This document shows, in pieces, positions 12,249 to 24,483 of a stretch of DNA of 64,000 nt. Position 1 is the first letter of the stretch; every line of letters begins with the position of its first letter. The DNA lies in assembly GCA_963457665.1 (NCBI GenBank), contig OY735206.1, positions 54,066,984 through 54,130,983 on the forward strand, given 5' to 3'. This DNA comes from Thysanoteuthis rhombus. Its lineage: Eukaryota; Mollusca; Cephalopoda; Oegopsida; Thysanoteuthidae. Under the pieces are notes generated by a model that was not told the origin of the DNA, did not search any database, and saw only the letters and a list, made by a program, of their open reading frames with translations. Position numbers and translations under genes: made by a program.

Positions 12249-14241
12249 GATTACGTCTCGATTTTGCTTGTACTGCTTTTAAAAATAGTTGTTGTGTTCA
12301 TGCTCATCTATTTGACTCAAGTTTTCAAACTATAAAAATTCACAAATATACCCATTTAGCCGACTTGTGAGTACGCGCACACGATTGTTTGTGAGTTTGT
12401 TTACGAACATAGATAAATATTCTCACTTATTGTATCAATACTTATATCAGTATATTCAAAAACAACAAAAGATGATAAACTAGTTTTTACTTTCACGCAC
12501 GTCTCTCAAACAGACTAATTCACGTCCATCCAGGAATAACAACATTTTTTTTTCTCCATGTATAGTGTTAGGATCTTGTATGGATTATATTTGTGTGTAT
12601 CCAGATAAGTGTAGAAAAATTTCCATATTTTATTTAAGTGTCGTTCTTCCTTTAGACATTGTTTCTTGAGTCTTTTTTTTTCAGATAATTTTATCATTTG
12701 CAGTATTTCTAATTAAATCTCAGTATCTACTGTTTTGTTTGTTTGTTTTTTGCAATGAAATTACTTGCTTTATACAAAGATTTTGTGAACCTGGATTTGT
12801 TGTATTTTTGTATTTTTGTTTTTAAAAAAATGACATATTTTGCTAACTTTTTTAAAAAGAGGTTAAGGAAGGACTGAATGACGTCACTTTAATTCCAACG
12901 GAAAGTTAACATAGACCCGTGCTTTTTTGAGTTCATTTTTTTTTTCTTTCTTAATTGTCTTTGTTTACAAAAATAAATGAGTATTCTCTTGCTAAACTAG
13001 AGACGAAGGTTTGGCCTCTTCGTTTAAACATGTTCTTTTTTACTTACTTAATATATTACCATTTTCCTCACTACTAAGAAAGGGTATTTCTCTGTTTCCA
13101 TTTCCACTATAAACTACCAGAGACCTACAATAAAGGCACCATTCTAACTTATTTTTTCGAATATACAACAATTTCGCACAGAATTCAGTCCTTCGAATTG
13201 GGTTTAGTTTATTAACGAAGAGGTGTATACTTACAACATATATAAAAATTGAACATCAGCAAAAAAAAAATGAACATTCATGAAGATACACTTGATACAT
13301 TTTTTTCCATTTATCATAATATGTAGTTATTAACTGAAAAAAAATCATGAATATATATGAACACAATGGAAGGATTTTTTTACTTCACTTTCTCTTACTT
13401 ACTTCAAGTTCATAACTTCTTGGTTGTTATTAATGTAAATGTATGTTTATGTCTTACCAATTTTATCTAAGGTTTAATTAGAAAGTGACTAAACTCATTT
13501 TAATAGAGGAGTTCATAGTTACAAATGGTTGGTAGGAGATATTTTCATCTGCGAAATATAAATCATTTCTTTCATTATGTATTCTGAACAAAGAAACGAA
13601 GAAACGGGCAGAAACAGTCACACGGTTCATTATTTAGATAATGTAAATAAGAATGTAAGCACAAAAATAATGTAATATTTATATACATAAACAAATTAGA
13701 TCAATTGTCCGTCTATTGGTAGCTATTTTATTTAGTATTTATTTAGTGTCTGTCTGCTTTACTAAGTATAGTTATCCACGTTCTCGTTGTCTTATTTGTG
13801 TGTATTTAAAGAATAATTTTTTCATTGAGTTTTCTATCTTCTATGACCCTAGCTAAACATTGGGTAACGTAAAGAGTTCGTTCGGTTTTTTAAGATACAT
13901 ATTTCGGCCTACCAAATAGCAAATATTCCCAGTGGTTGTGATAAAAAAACAAAACAATGGTCAACATTTTTTATGCCCCAAATTAAACATTGTTTTGCCT
14001 ATTTTAGTACAAGATAGAGCAAATTTTGGTTATGGATTGCAATTTAGATTATATATAACAATTACTAGCCAAAAATATCAGCTCTGATATCACGTTTCCG
14101 GCAGTCAAAATGTAACCAGTTGTTGCAAAAATCACAGCAAACAGTCACTTCCCGAGTTTTTGCATGAATATTTGGCAAAGGCCATATTATATAAAATGAT
14201 ATAACATAATAGGAATTTAAATAATTATATAGTTATTTGCT

Positions 14242-14246
<5 letters not shown>
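12245..14246. other. Unique AT-rich DNA, nothing recognised
   Basis: I found no frame of note, no inverted repeats and no similarity to the repeat families elsewhere in the window. There are only short poly-T/poly-A runs. Confidence 0.6.

Positions 14247-14300
<54 letters not shown>
14247..14300. repeat. (TA)n microsatellite
   Basis: A pure TA array of about 54 bases. Confidence 0.96.
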
Positions 14301-14303
<3 letters not shown>

Positions 14304-14946
14304 AATACATGAGCTATAATTTGTCTGATTTTGCCGAAATTTCATCAAAGATTTACCCAACGTTTCCCTAAACATGGTAAGAATAAGTCAAATGTGTTTT
14401 CAAGTATAAGATTTTGTTGGTTGTTGTTGGAAATAATTTACCACCAGCGAATTTTTCATTCAACAAGTCCTAACCATGTCGTTCAAGTAAGTTGTTCAAT
14501 TAACGCTGTCCATAATATACATGTCAAATAGGCATCTTCTGTTCAATTGGTTCACATTATCACAAAGCGCATCGTTTTTGATTCATGCAAAGTGACATTA
14601 CACAAGGTTGGGTCCAGCATTTTGCACAGTGTGAGCTCCAAATGGAACCATTTATTTTCACAAATAGATACATAAAACGAAATTAAACGTCAATAACAAG
14701 AAAATAATATGCGATCCGGCTTTTATCACTTGCATTTGAGCCATAACTTATTACTGACAGACGAGTAAAGTATAAAGAAATTAATCCAAGAAATAACCAT
14801 AGAACCAATTGAAAAAATGATACATAATAAGACGGAAGAGGTCTTACTTATATAACATGAGAAACAAAATAATATATTTCTGTTTTCGCGGTCAACTTCA
14901 GATATCTTTGGATCATTTGGGTTTTGATATAGAATTGTTTTATATT

Positions 14947-15162
<216 letters not shown>

Positions 15163-15164
15163 AA

Positions 15165-17335
15165 TTGTGTTTTACCCGAGCATTGATGGAGATTTAGATC
15201 CTTGGCTGGGCCCTTCCCTTCGGATACACGTTTATGGTAATACATGAGGCTTTTCATCCAAAATTAATTGCCAAATAAAGAAAGATTCAATTTTACATTT
15301 ATCTTGAACAGTTATATGTAACCCACCGAAAAAAAAACAAGAGAAATAGGAATAAAAATTCTCTAAAAAAAGGTTGATTAAAGTTGAAATGTTAAAAATA
15401 TGTATTTTTAGATTTATGACCACTTTTAACTTCCATTTTAATCTATTAGTCGTTTGTTTTTTTTCAAATAAATTTTTTTAAAAATCAGAAATGTATAAAC
15501 ATCTGATAACGTTAGGTATTCTCATTTCATTTTATTTTCATTTCTTGTTTCCTCGATTGAAAAGCAACAAAACAGCTAACAAAATATATCGCTAATCAAT
15601 TTTAAACATAAATATTATTTAGTTACACTTGTGTGTGAGCTGAAATATTTCAACTTTGATCTTAGGCAAACCTGTAAAATTTTAAGAAATTAACATGACT
15701 GTTGGATCTTTTTTGTTTGCTGATTTTTTCATTAACCACCAAAGGTATATATTTACAGGTTATTCATTTTTTTTTATCTATTGAATACCAACATTGCAAG
15801 TATTGGTTTTCAAGCAAGTTTGTCCCATATGTAAAGTAATTCAATTCTAAATTCTAAAGCTGGTACATTCGTTATCTTTTTTTAAATCAAAATCAGTGTT
15901 ACTGGATTGAAATCAGTTGCTTGCAATATGTACTGTAAACAAGCAGAATTTTTTTTTTTTACTAAAATCAATTTCAGTAAATTGTTTCGAGACTTTCATA
16001 TTTATATGAACTCGGTAGATAAATATATTTCGTACGCAGTTCCAGTCCTGTGTTATGTAAATAATCTTTATTAACAAGTAGCATTTTCCCGAGAAAGGAC
16101 ATTTTTTTATAAATGTATGTATAATTATTTCTTATTGAAATTAGTCGCGGCTTGCTATATGCACTGAAAAAAAAAAGATGAAATTATCTTCCTTGTAACC
16201 AGTCTGAAAAGAATTCTCCTGGGCAATAAAATTACATTTATCAAATGTATGGCATCAGTATGATTCAGCAATAACTGAGATAAAATAGTTCGGTTTGCCT
16301 TGTAACTGAGATAGTTGGAAATTTTCCCCCGCTGCTAGTGGTTGATTGTTTGACCAGGATAAAAGTGTTGAATATTAAAAAAAAAAAAAAGACATAAAAA
16401 GATTGAACAAGCTCAGCTGCACTAAGGTCAAAATACACTGCTTCATTGAAATCTAGAAGGTAAACTAAACAGAATTTATTCCACCGTACAATATTATTCC
16501 CAAACTACGTGTCTCATTTCAACTCCCTTATTAGTAGTTCTTGTAATAGAACAAGTCGACCTGAGTTTAGAGAATGAATCCGACGTCAGTTTTTGCGTAC
16601 GTAGATTTTATTCAAGCCGTCATGACGTCACTTTTTGGTGAAATCACAGTCATTTTTGTGATGGGAAAAAACTCAATTGTAGGAGTTTGACAATATTTCG
16701 ATTACAGAAATTCAATGTTTACAAAAAAAAAGCGAAAATGGTTTCACTCTTTCTTTGACCCTCTCTCTCTTATATAATCATGTCTCAAATTCAAAAGTCT
16801 TAAATTCCAATGTCTGATGACTTTGCAATAATAAAGTCAACTCTAGGAGTTCGAAAAAAAAAACTATGTACCTCATGAAATAAGTGATCATGTAGTTATA
16901 TTCATCCAAATGAAATCCAGAGGTTAGCTCACTTTATTGCACATAAAAGAAATGAAAATACTCCCGATATCATAAAAAAAGAAATAGATGATTGTTTAGG
17001 GAAAAAAACTTTTACATTTTTCATTGGCTCACCAACGAAATTATATTGAAGTATTTTGGTAAAAAATAAATGAAAGATACGTGGTAAATATTTCTCTGTA
17101 CTAATACGCTTGTAATTATTCATACAGTTTTAATATTTGAATTATTATGTATTTTAATGTGGAATACGTATTCTTTACGTGAACTGTATGTAGGGATGCT
17201 CATAGTGACATTTTTATTTGATTAATACATAATTGAGTTATTGACAGAGATCAAAATCTAGCATTGATTTTGTTTATGATAATTTCAAGTTCTTAATTCA
17301 TTGCAGTTTTTGAAAAAAGGTGAATGTATTACAAT
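15165..17335. other. Unique AT-rich DNA, nothing recognised
   Basis: No protein frame, RNA gene or matched repeat was found on either strand. Confidence 0.55.
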
Positions 17336-17339
17336 TAAC

Positions 17340-18190
17340 ATGAAATATTACTACAAATCCAAGTGAATATATTATTACATATACAGTTATAGAATGAGAA
17401 TTTTGTCATATACATTTAATATGATTTATAGCTATATCATTATAGTTTATATAATAAGCTATGTTATCATAATACAGGTAATACATTACAGCTGTTGCAT
17501 AATATTAATATACAGTTATACTGGATATATTATAGTTAATACATAATACGATATACAGTTATTTTAGATCAAAGGGAGTATAATAAAGTCAATGTACAAT
17601 ATTGATAAACAATTATAGTGAATATATTAATATCAATGTATGTACTTCAAATAAAATTATAGTGAAATGACACAGTTAATACATAATAATGATAATGTAT
17701 ATTCATTGTGAATATATTACAGTTAATAGAAAACATTGATATACTATTATAGTGAATACGTTGCACCTAAAATATCTCAATATACTGTTATAGGGTATAC
17801 ATTACAGCTAATATATGATATCTATATACAGTTATCGATAACATGATATGATTGATATATGTTACTTTAAATAGATATAGTGAATATATTACAGTTGATA
17901 TATAGTATTAATTCATAGTTATAGTTAGTGTAATATATATATACAGTTATAGAAAAGGAATTTTATCACATATATTTTATATAATATATAGTTATTTCAT
18001 TTTATATATTTAGTGTAATAATAATTTATGTCATAATATAGAGTAATAAGGAATATATTACAGTTAATATATATCAATATACTCTTATTGGGAATACATG
18101 TATACAGTTATATAATAAGGATTTTTTAATGTATTTTTACATAAAATATAATTTATTGGAATATTCAGTTATAATGAATATATTACGTTT
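17340..18190 (+). repeat. Degenerate ~43-bp AT-rich satellite
   Basis: The word ACAGTTATAGTGAATATATTACAG and its variants recur at spacings close to 43 bases or multiples of it. Examples of the CAGTTATA-type anchor are at 17511, 17553, 17610, 17653, 17743, 17784, 17828, 17943 and 17987. Each unit alternates an ACAGTTATAGTGAAT half with a TTACAGTTAATACATAAT half. Copies have drifted strongly, so it is an old tandem array of roughly 20 units. Confidence 0.8.
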
Positions 18191-18274
18191 ATAGCATTAG
18201 GTATGTGGAACACTGTCATAAGTTCCACTGAGCTTTTTTGGGTGGTTGAACACCTTATAGTTCTTTGTGTTGTC

Positions 18275-18320
18275 AAAATGACGTTTCGACCATTCCATTC
18301 TACGATCTTCTTCAGATGTA
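18275..18320 (-). ncRNA. Hammerhead-ribozyme-like motif 1 (Penelope-like element context)
   Basis: On the minus strand the core CTGAAGA fits CUGANGA. It is followed by a stem II with GATC/GGTC pairing and a long loop, then GAAA, then CG as a two-base self-complementary stem III (with A15.1-U16.1), and the cleavage triplet GUC. The first two stem I pairs (A-U, U-A) are kept and the third is lost. The flanking text (ACGTTTCGACC and CTTCTTCAG on the plus strand) is typical of Penelope-like element ends. Stem II is imperfect, so activity is doubtful. Confidence 0.5.
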
Positions 18321-18349
18321 CTATCCGAATGTGATGGTGATGAAGAGAA

Positions 18350-19200
18350 CTCTCTTTTCACTCCAACGATAGCAACACTTGTAACGTAAGATTCGGATGT
18401 TTTCTTTTCCTTTCTTTTCCAGGTCCAGATTTTCCAAACCCTATCTCTGTTATAAGATATTAACTTAAAGGAAGAAATCTGGTATAAAAGAATTGCTGTT
18501 TAGTAAGTCAAAGTCAAGGCTTGTTTTGTTCACTTGACGTTCAAAAAGAAAGAGTAAAGGCGACTGCCTGATATATATCTATTTTTTAAATTAGAAAAAT
18601 CTAAAGGATATTTGTCATTAAATGTAACTTCGATACATTTATTCGTAACTAGAGAAAATTACATTTCTCCCATGATATCAGTTAGATACTCACATGGATA
18701 TTCAGACATAAGGCCTAGGTCTTTGGAAATAATTTTGAAAAATTGCTTTAAGCTTAATATTTCCTCAATAAACAAGTGCTTATCCAAAAGGATTGTGTTA
18801 CAAATTTTTTTAAGGTATCTTCTCTTATATAAAGGCTTTCAAGTCAGAACACTGACGTGTAAACATGGGTTTTTATTTGTACGTTACTATGTAAAAATAA
18901 AAGCCCACGTTAGTAAACGTACGGATTAAATGATTCAAAAACACATACCCAAGCATGCACACACACACGCACAGATCCATATGGTATATGTGCGCATGTG
19001 TGCATATAAGAATACACACGCATACACACAAGTGTATATATTTTGCATATTCGTATTTGTTAGATATGTTTACTATGATTCGATCGGTTCTTCTAATATT
19101 AGAACTGTAGAACAAGTTTCTATATTTCAGCTATTCTTGTGATCTCTCATTCAAAAAAAATATTTTTCAAGTTTCATGTTGACTATATTTGATGAAACAT
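18350..19200. other. Unique AT-rich DNA, nothing recognised
   Basis: The open frame at 18612-18929 has no recognisable family and no splice or promoter context. A mixed CA/TG-rich patch lies at 18955-19035. Confidence 0.5.
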
Positions 19201-19202
19201 GT

Positions 19203-19205
<3 letters not shown>

Positions 19206-19245
<40 letters not shown>

Positions 19246-19256
19246 CATTATTATTA

Positions 19257-19302
<46 letters not shown>
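19206..19302 (+). repeat. (ATT)n microsatellite
   Basis: About 95 bases of ATT with TCATT and TTGTT interruptions. Confidence 0.96.
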
Positions 19303-19303
<1 letters not shown>

Positions 19304-20142
19304 GAAGAAGAAGAAAAGCAAGACTGTTCTTATGATTTTTTTAATGAAATCTTTTCTGTAATCTTCATAACTTCGTCGGTCATTAAATGAAATAAAAGTA
19401 TTTCTAAACCAAAAGTAGATTCAAATTTCATAATTTCATAAGAAAATCATAAAACCGTCTTGGTTTTTTTTTTTTTTTTTCTCTCTCTCTCTAAAATATT
19501 TACAAGCAAGGCGTTATCGATCAATACTCATACAAAGTTTCTGTTATTAGATCTGGTCCTCTGGTCTGAATTGGGTGACATGTCTAATTTCATAGATAAT
19601 TTTATGTTTTTTCTTCCTATTCGAACAACATTGGTTTGTATGGCCAAATCCTAGTCATTTGCACAGTTCCTTAATTTATCATCTTTCCTTTCCAGTAGTA
19701 TCTATGAACATATACGTATATATACACATATATCATACACACGCGCCCATACTTATGTATATAAATGCACAGATACACACACACATGTATTTATACATGC
19801 ATTAGCATCTGCATATTATATGCATACACCATCTTCGAGAAACATGAACTTGTCTCTTAAATATGTAGAATTTGCTGAATATCGTTATTATCATAAATTG
19901 CTTATGCATATATGATGTCTACCGTTTATTTACAGAGAGATGTGTGATGGTGTGAATTCCAAGTTTTGATTATTATCAATGGATTTTGATATTGATTAAA
20001 AAGTCGATTCCTTACACAGCTCAGCTGAGGTATTGAAACAATTGTTCTAAGTCTAAGATAAGTTTTACAAGTTAGCCTTTTCAATGATGTATCTATATAT
20101 TTATGACAAAGTAGAATACACATAACTATTAAAATTTACTTT

Positions 20143-20315
20143 AACAGTGAGATTTTCTTGATTCGCTAGTCATAACACTGGATACTCGGTGGAGGGATCA
20201 ACATTTTAGCGATAAAAATACCTCCTACCAACCATTTCATACTATGGAACCTTCAACTGGAACAAATTTATCATTATTTTTCTCAGCAAGAAGTTACATG
20301 GAAAAACAAATGTAT
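20143..20315 (+). repeat. Dispersed repeat family A, copy 3
   Basis: This copy contains GTGAGATTTTCTTGATTC, CATAACACTGGATACTC, AAAAATACCTCCTACC, ACCATTTCATACTATGGAAC, CTTCAACTGGAACAAATTTA and AGAAGTTACATGGAAA in order. It is the most complete copy. Confidence 0.65.
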
Positions 20316-20494
20316 CCGTGGATCTTTTTTTTTTTTCACGGGTATTATAACTTGTAGCAAAATAATAGAGAAATATTTTATAGATGAATTCAACATGTAA
20401 TATATACAGAATAATAAATAAATAGATAGATATTAGATATTAAATATGTCCTGTCTTTTTAATCAGTATCAGTTACAGAAGAGTTATACAGCTG

Positions 20495-20600
20495 ATCTTA
20501 CGGTTAACAGCATAGAAAATTGAATAGGGGAACCGAGTTCAAATCCCAGCTAAGGTAGTTTGTGTTCGTTCGAGAAAGTCATGAATCCACCTCTCTCAGG
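20495..20600 (+). repeat. tRNA-derived SINE-like element
   Basis: A B-box-like GAGTTCAAATCCCAGC follows an A-box-like TTAACAGCATAGAAAATTG at the distance expected in a tRNA. It then continues into TTGTGTTCGTTCGAGAAAG and TCATGAATCCA. The same order (CCGAGTTTGAATTCTGG, TGATGTTCATTTAG, GGAAAAGCAAGTCATTGATTCA) appears at 30980-31080, so this is a dispersed family and not a tRNA gene. Confidence 0.55.
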
Positions 20601-20627
20601 GAATCATCCCTGTTGCTTATACCATAT

Positions 20628-20905
20628 AAGCATCATTAGCCTTTTAGCATCTATCGTTAGACATACACCAGCCCCAAGATTTGCCCGACCTCTCTAATAT
20701 GGGCGTCGTAGAGCCAATACTTTCTGCACTTGTCTAGTTCGTTACACCATCTTATTTTTTGCCCGCCACAGTTTCTCATATGATCTCTGGGGATCCATGC
20801 TGCGAGTCGTGACGTCCAGCGGCTGTCTGACATCCTTGCAAAGTGGCCAGCCCATTACCATTTGAGTTTTCTAATAGATTCTATATCTCTGACTCTTGTT
20901 TTTTT
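20628..20905 (-). mobile_element. RTE-type LINE, truncated 3' end, copy A
   Basis: On the minus strand this is the last part of a LINE coding region and its 3' end, ending in a CTAATGATGCTT tail. It aligns block by block with 36531-36798, 43847-44392 and 51328-52108. Read on the minus strand the family encodes an ending of the type RW(T/P)..TTR-PRDH followed by R..R...KWRD..DKFRKY, which is usual in RTE-clade elements. Only about 280 bases remain here. Confidence 0.75.
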
Positions 20906-21121
20906 CTACTTCTCTAATATATTGTGCTATCTTGTGATGTATCCATGATGATGACAAATGATGTAACATTCGGATCAAACACAAAATCTCTCCATCTTAC
21001 AGCAAATAAAAAAAACTTCGGACACAATAGTTCAAAAATCCACAAAAATATTTCTTTTTTAACATTAAAATAAAACAAACGAAAAAATAAAATAGTGGTT
21101 GTGGTATTATTATTATAATCA

Positions 21122-21126
21122 TCACC

Positions 21127-21199
<73 letters not shown>

Positions 21200-21200
21200 A
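21122..21200 (+). repeat. (ATT)n(ATC)n compound microsatellite
   Basis: An ATT array switches to an ATC array. It gives a meaningless Met/Ile frame on the minus strand. Confidence 0.95.
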
Positions 21201-21869
21201 TAGCAGCAGCAAAATTTGGTCAAAATTAGCTTTTAAACCGTTTCTTTGGGCTCAAAAATGGTGAGAAAACTTATAACCAATGCTGTTACCATATAACCAA
21301 GGATAATTTTTTGTGAAGTGTAGGGCACCATAAAGTGACACCTATTGCTCCAGAAAATACCGTGAAAGGCATAAGATGATGCCCCGATGATCCATTATGT
21401 CATTGGGTAATTTCATTTTGATTTTAAAGGGTAGATAAAATTTATAATTGATGATGCTATTACTTGAAAATTACAATACCGAATGCCTTACAAAGCCGAC
21501 ACAAAATCTCACCTGAAAAAAAAATATATATATATGAAAATCTTTTAGTAACATAATATGTGCAGATTTAGGCGTCTACAGTTTGCGTCTAATTAATTCC
21601 GTTTGATTTGTTTATGTTAAGTAACAGATATTTAGTTTTGGTATCATTATTTTTTTTTCTTTTCGTCGATCTCCAGTTCAAGTCCGGAGTTTACATTAAA
21701 AAAGAAAAAAAAACAAAGAAAAGAAAAATCTTCACCAACTTACCCAAGTCTGGAGTTGACATTGTTTTTCAACCGTAACAATACCAAGAACAATCCTCAC
21801 CAATTGTAGGGGTAGTAAACTCTTCACGCCTGGTCTGTTCCACCACGTTAAACTAAACCGATACGTAAA

Positions 21870-22190
21870 ATTAACATTCCGCTTCCGTGATTAGAAATCA
21901 AGGCCTACTGATAGGTAGGCGGTTCTCTTACCGACTGAACTATACTGACAAATCTCATGCATCTGCGAAAATTTATGTTAGAAATATGCAAGTGACTATT
22001 TCACGCTAATAAATAAATACATTGCTGATATCAACATTCCCTTACTGTGATTTGAAATCACAACTAAGCGATTAGATTGTCGGTACTCGTACCGACTGAT
22101 CCAAACAGACAAAATGTACTTATCTACGAAAATTTATCATGCAGAAATGCAAGTGCTTATTCAATTTAGATAAATAAATACACCTATACT
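21870..22190 (-). repeat. Two head-to-tail tRNA-derived SINE copies
   Basis: Two units of about 155-160 bases follow each other. Each has a tRNA-like body on the minus strand (B box like GATTTCAAATC; A box like TGGATCAGTCGGTACGAG). On the plus strand each continues GCGAAAATTTATG/TACGAAAATTTAT, then AAATGCAAGTG, and ends AATAAATAAATAC. A shorter, plus-strand relative lies at 25505-25590. The tandem order suggests a dimeric SINE or a local duplication. Confidence 0.6.
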
Positions 22191-22400
22191 GGAATATTCA
22201 TATTTACGTTGTCTATGCCAAATGATACATTCACCGTGTAATGACGGGAGATCATTTCAAATAAGTGTTTCGATATAATATAACGCAATTTATTATTATC
22301 TTGTCGGATCATATATCCATTTCTTGATAGCATAATATGTATAGTTTTATTCATTATGCGTATATATTTACATATCATACATACAATACGAAAGTTGCTG
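22184..22400 (+). repeat. Family D module (tRNA-like element), right half
   Basis: Blocks in order are TTTACGTTGTCTA, ACCGTGTAATGACGGGAG, ATCATTTCAAATAAG, TATAATATAACGCAATTTAT, TGTCGGATCATATATCC and ATTTCTTGATA. These match the part of family D downstream of its tRNA-like body (compare 24484-24940 and 46165-46620). The tRNA-like body itself is absent here. Confidence 0.65.
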
Positions 22401-22480
22401 TAATCATCTTCAGTCGGAATAAAACTCGGGGTGGAGTTTGACCCTGCAGCAGCCAGGCTTGTTTCTTTTCTTTCTCTTGT
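22390..22480 (-). repeat. Dispersed repeat family E, copy 1
   Basis: On the minus strand this carries ACAAGCCTGG, CAGGGTCAAACTCC and GACTGAAGATGATTACAGC. The same blocks stand on the plus strand at 25388-25465. There are two copies and the class is unknown. Confidence 0.5.
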
Positions 22481-23078
22481 CAGTAAAACTCCTCAGTTAA
22501 TTTCTTTAATATTATTATTGTTGTTGTCGTTGTACTAGCGGTGGTGGAAATTGGTGTACACGTATACTTACTTCTCATTTTCGAAGTTTTTTCAACTAAT
22601 GGAGACATCAGTGCATACCAAGTTCCCCATACAATCTCAAATCATCTCACTACTATTGAAGGAATCTCTGTGTGTGTGTGTGTGTGTGTGCATCGCTTGA
22701 CAACTAACATTACTTGACAACTAGCCATTGTGCAAAGTTGGCATTCGCCAGATATATTAGTCAGTACACAAGGCAATGTACTGTCGAGTTTGGAGTTGTT
22801 TGGATCTGCAGTTCTCGAGAAATCTAATGAAATGAATATACCTCCATATCACTAGCTCCATGTCGGCCATTAAACAAAAACACAAGCGTGATTTACCTCT
22901 CCTAGCATTACTGCTGTAACACGTCTTTTAAACGTTAGCTCCCTGTTAGAGATTTAAACAAAAAGTAAGGCTGCCCCCCCCCAGTACTCAACAATGCGTT
23001 CTGGGGACGCGACTTCATCCCCAGTCCCCTTGACTCACTATTGACGACAATATTGCCATCGCTTTCTTCATAGATATT

Positions 23079-23090
23079 TTATCTCCCTTG
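23079..23090 (-). repeat. AAGGGAGATAA motif, occurrence 2
   Basis: TTATCTCCCTTG; see 9812-9824 for the other occurrences. Confidence 0.45.
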
Positions 23091-23388
23091 ACTTTTGCTC
23101 TTGAGAATACATTTTGTATCGATCGTTACTTACTGCCAGTTACTAATAACTAATAATGGTTACACATAAGTATTTCATTCAAAATTATTTCATATGACAA
23201 TTATTGCAGGCTTGTCCACTCACTATAAAGTACAGCCCCTTCCAAACATGCACCTTTGGAACAGGTATTACACTTAAATCATTATACGTTACAATAACCA
23301 TGTTGTGCTTTTAGATATAGTAGTGACCAATCAACGACAGGGAACAAACTATAAATCAAAAGTTTTGTGATGAAGATATTTTAACCAT

Positions 23389-23995
23389 TGCCGATTTTTT
23401 GGGGCGACAAGATTCTTTTTCTGATTTGATATTTGCATTTGACAATCCTAAATGTTGTCAAAGAAGACATTTTAATTGTCAGTTTCGACGGATGCACATA
23501 AGTACAGAATCAAAGGGACGTTCAAATGTTCAATAACGATGGAAATGCTATCTTCTTACTTGAATTGCTTATTGACAAAAATACATATTCTCTCGGAAGT
23601 TATGTAATTCACTATGTAGTATTTAATATCAATTAGTCATATAATTATTTTCTTTTAATTTATAAATACCATTTTCATACTATTAACCGTTAATCGTATT
23701 TATTTATCATTATTAAATGTTTGTGGTTACGACGAAATACAAACCCATTTAAATATCTTAATATCTAATTTTTTAATTTCCGTCATGCAATTCAAGCAAT
23801 TTGATATTTCCAAATGTTTATTTGCTCATCTTCATTGTCATCAACTTGAGTTACGTCGCTTTGATTTTTCCCTTTGTGTGCATCCGTCGAAATCGACGAT
23901 TAAAATGCCTTCGTTCACAAAACATAGGATTGCTGAATGCAGAAATCAAATCAGAAAATGAATCTAATCGCCCAATTTGAACCAATGATTTTGCA
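23389..23995. mobile_element. Fold-back element with ~130-bp inverted arms
   Basis: The left arm (about 23389-23525) contains GGGCGACAAGATTC, TTTTCTGATTTGATATTTGC, GACATTTTAATTGTC and TTTCGACGGATGCACA. The right arm (about 23860-23990), reversed, contains GGGCGATTAGATTC, TTTTCTGATTTGATTTCTGC, GGCATTTTAATCGTC and TTTCGACGGATGCACA. About 330 bases of AT-rich spacer separate them, with a weaker inner match (TTGAATTGC). There is no frame, and this fits a non-autonomous fold-back/MITE. Confidence 0.75.
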
Positions 23996-24084
23996 AGTAA
24001 AGGAATTTCGTTAAGTATACTAACGATTTTGAGAGATTTTGGCTATACACCACCAACGAGAAAAATCCAATTCCTTTCAAGGGA

Positions 24085-24375
24085 GGGGGGTTCTTTCTTC
24101 TTTTTACTCATTCTCTCTCTTGCACTCTCACTTTTTGCCCCTACCTGACAGTCTTCTGTCTAGCCTTCTACGATTCTCTCTTCCTCTCCTTCTCTTCCTT
24201 TCTCATTGCTTGACATTTTACTCTCCTTCCTCCTTTTCTCTCCTTTCCATTGCCTACCTTTCAACCATTCTTTCTTGCTTCCTCTCTCATGGCGTATCCA
24301 TCCTTTCTGTCTTTCTCTCCCTTCCTTTCTCATTGCCTTTGTCACTTTCCTTATCACTACCTACCCACCTTCCAT

Positions 24376-24437
<62 letters not shown>

Positions 24438-24445
24438 ATTATTTC
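24085..24445 (+). repeat. Pyrimidine tract ending in (CT)n
   Basis: About 290 bases of irregular C/T-rich sequence end in a nearly pure CT array (24379-24440). Ser/Leu/Phe-rich frames over it are artefacts. Long homopyrimidine DNA can adopt triplex structure. Confidence 0.9.
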
Positions 24446-24483
24446 ACTCTATATATATATTTTGTATTTTAGATAGAAACTTA

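Noticed and set aside
24039..24476. 145-residue Ser/Leu/Phe frame
   Set aside because: Product of a C/T-rich tract.
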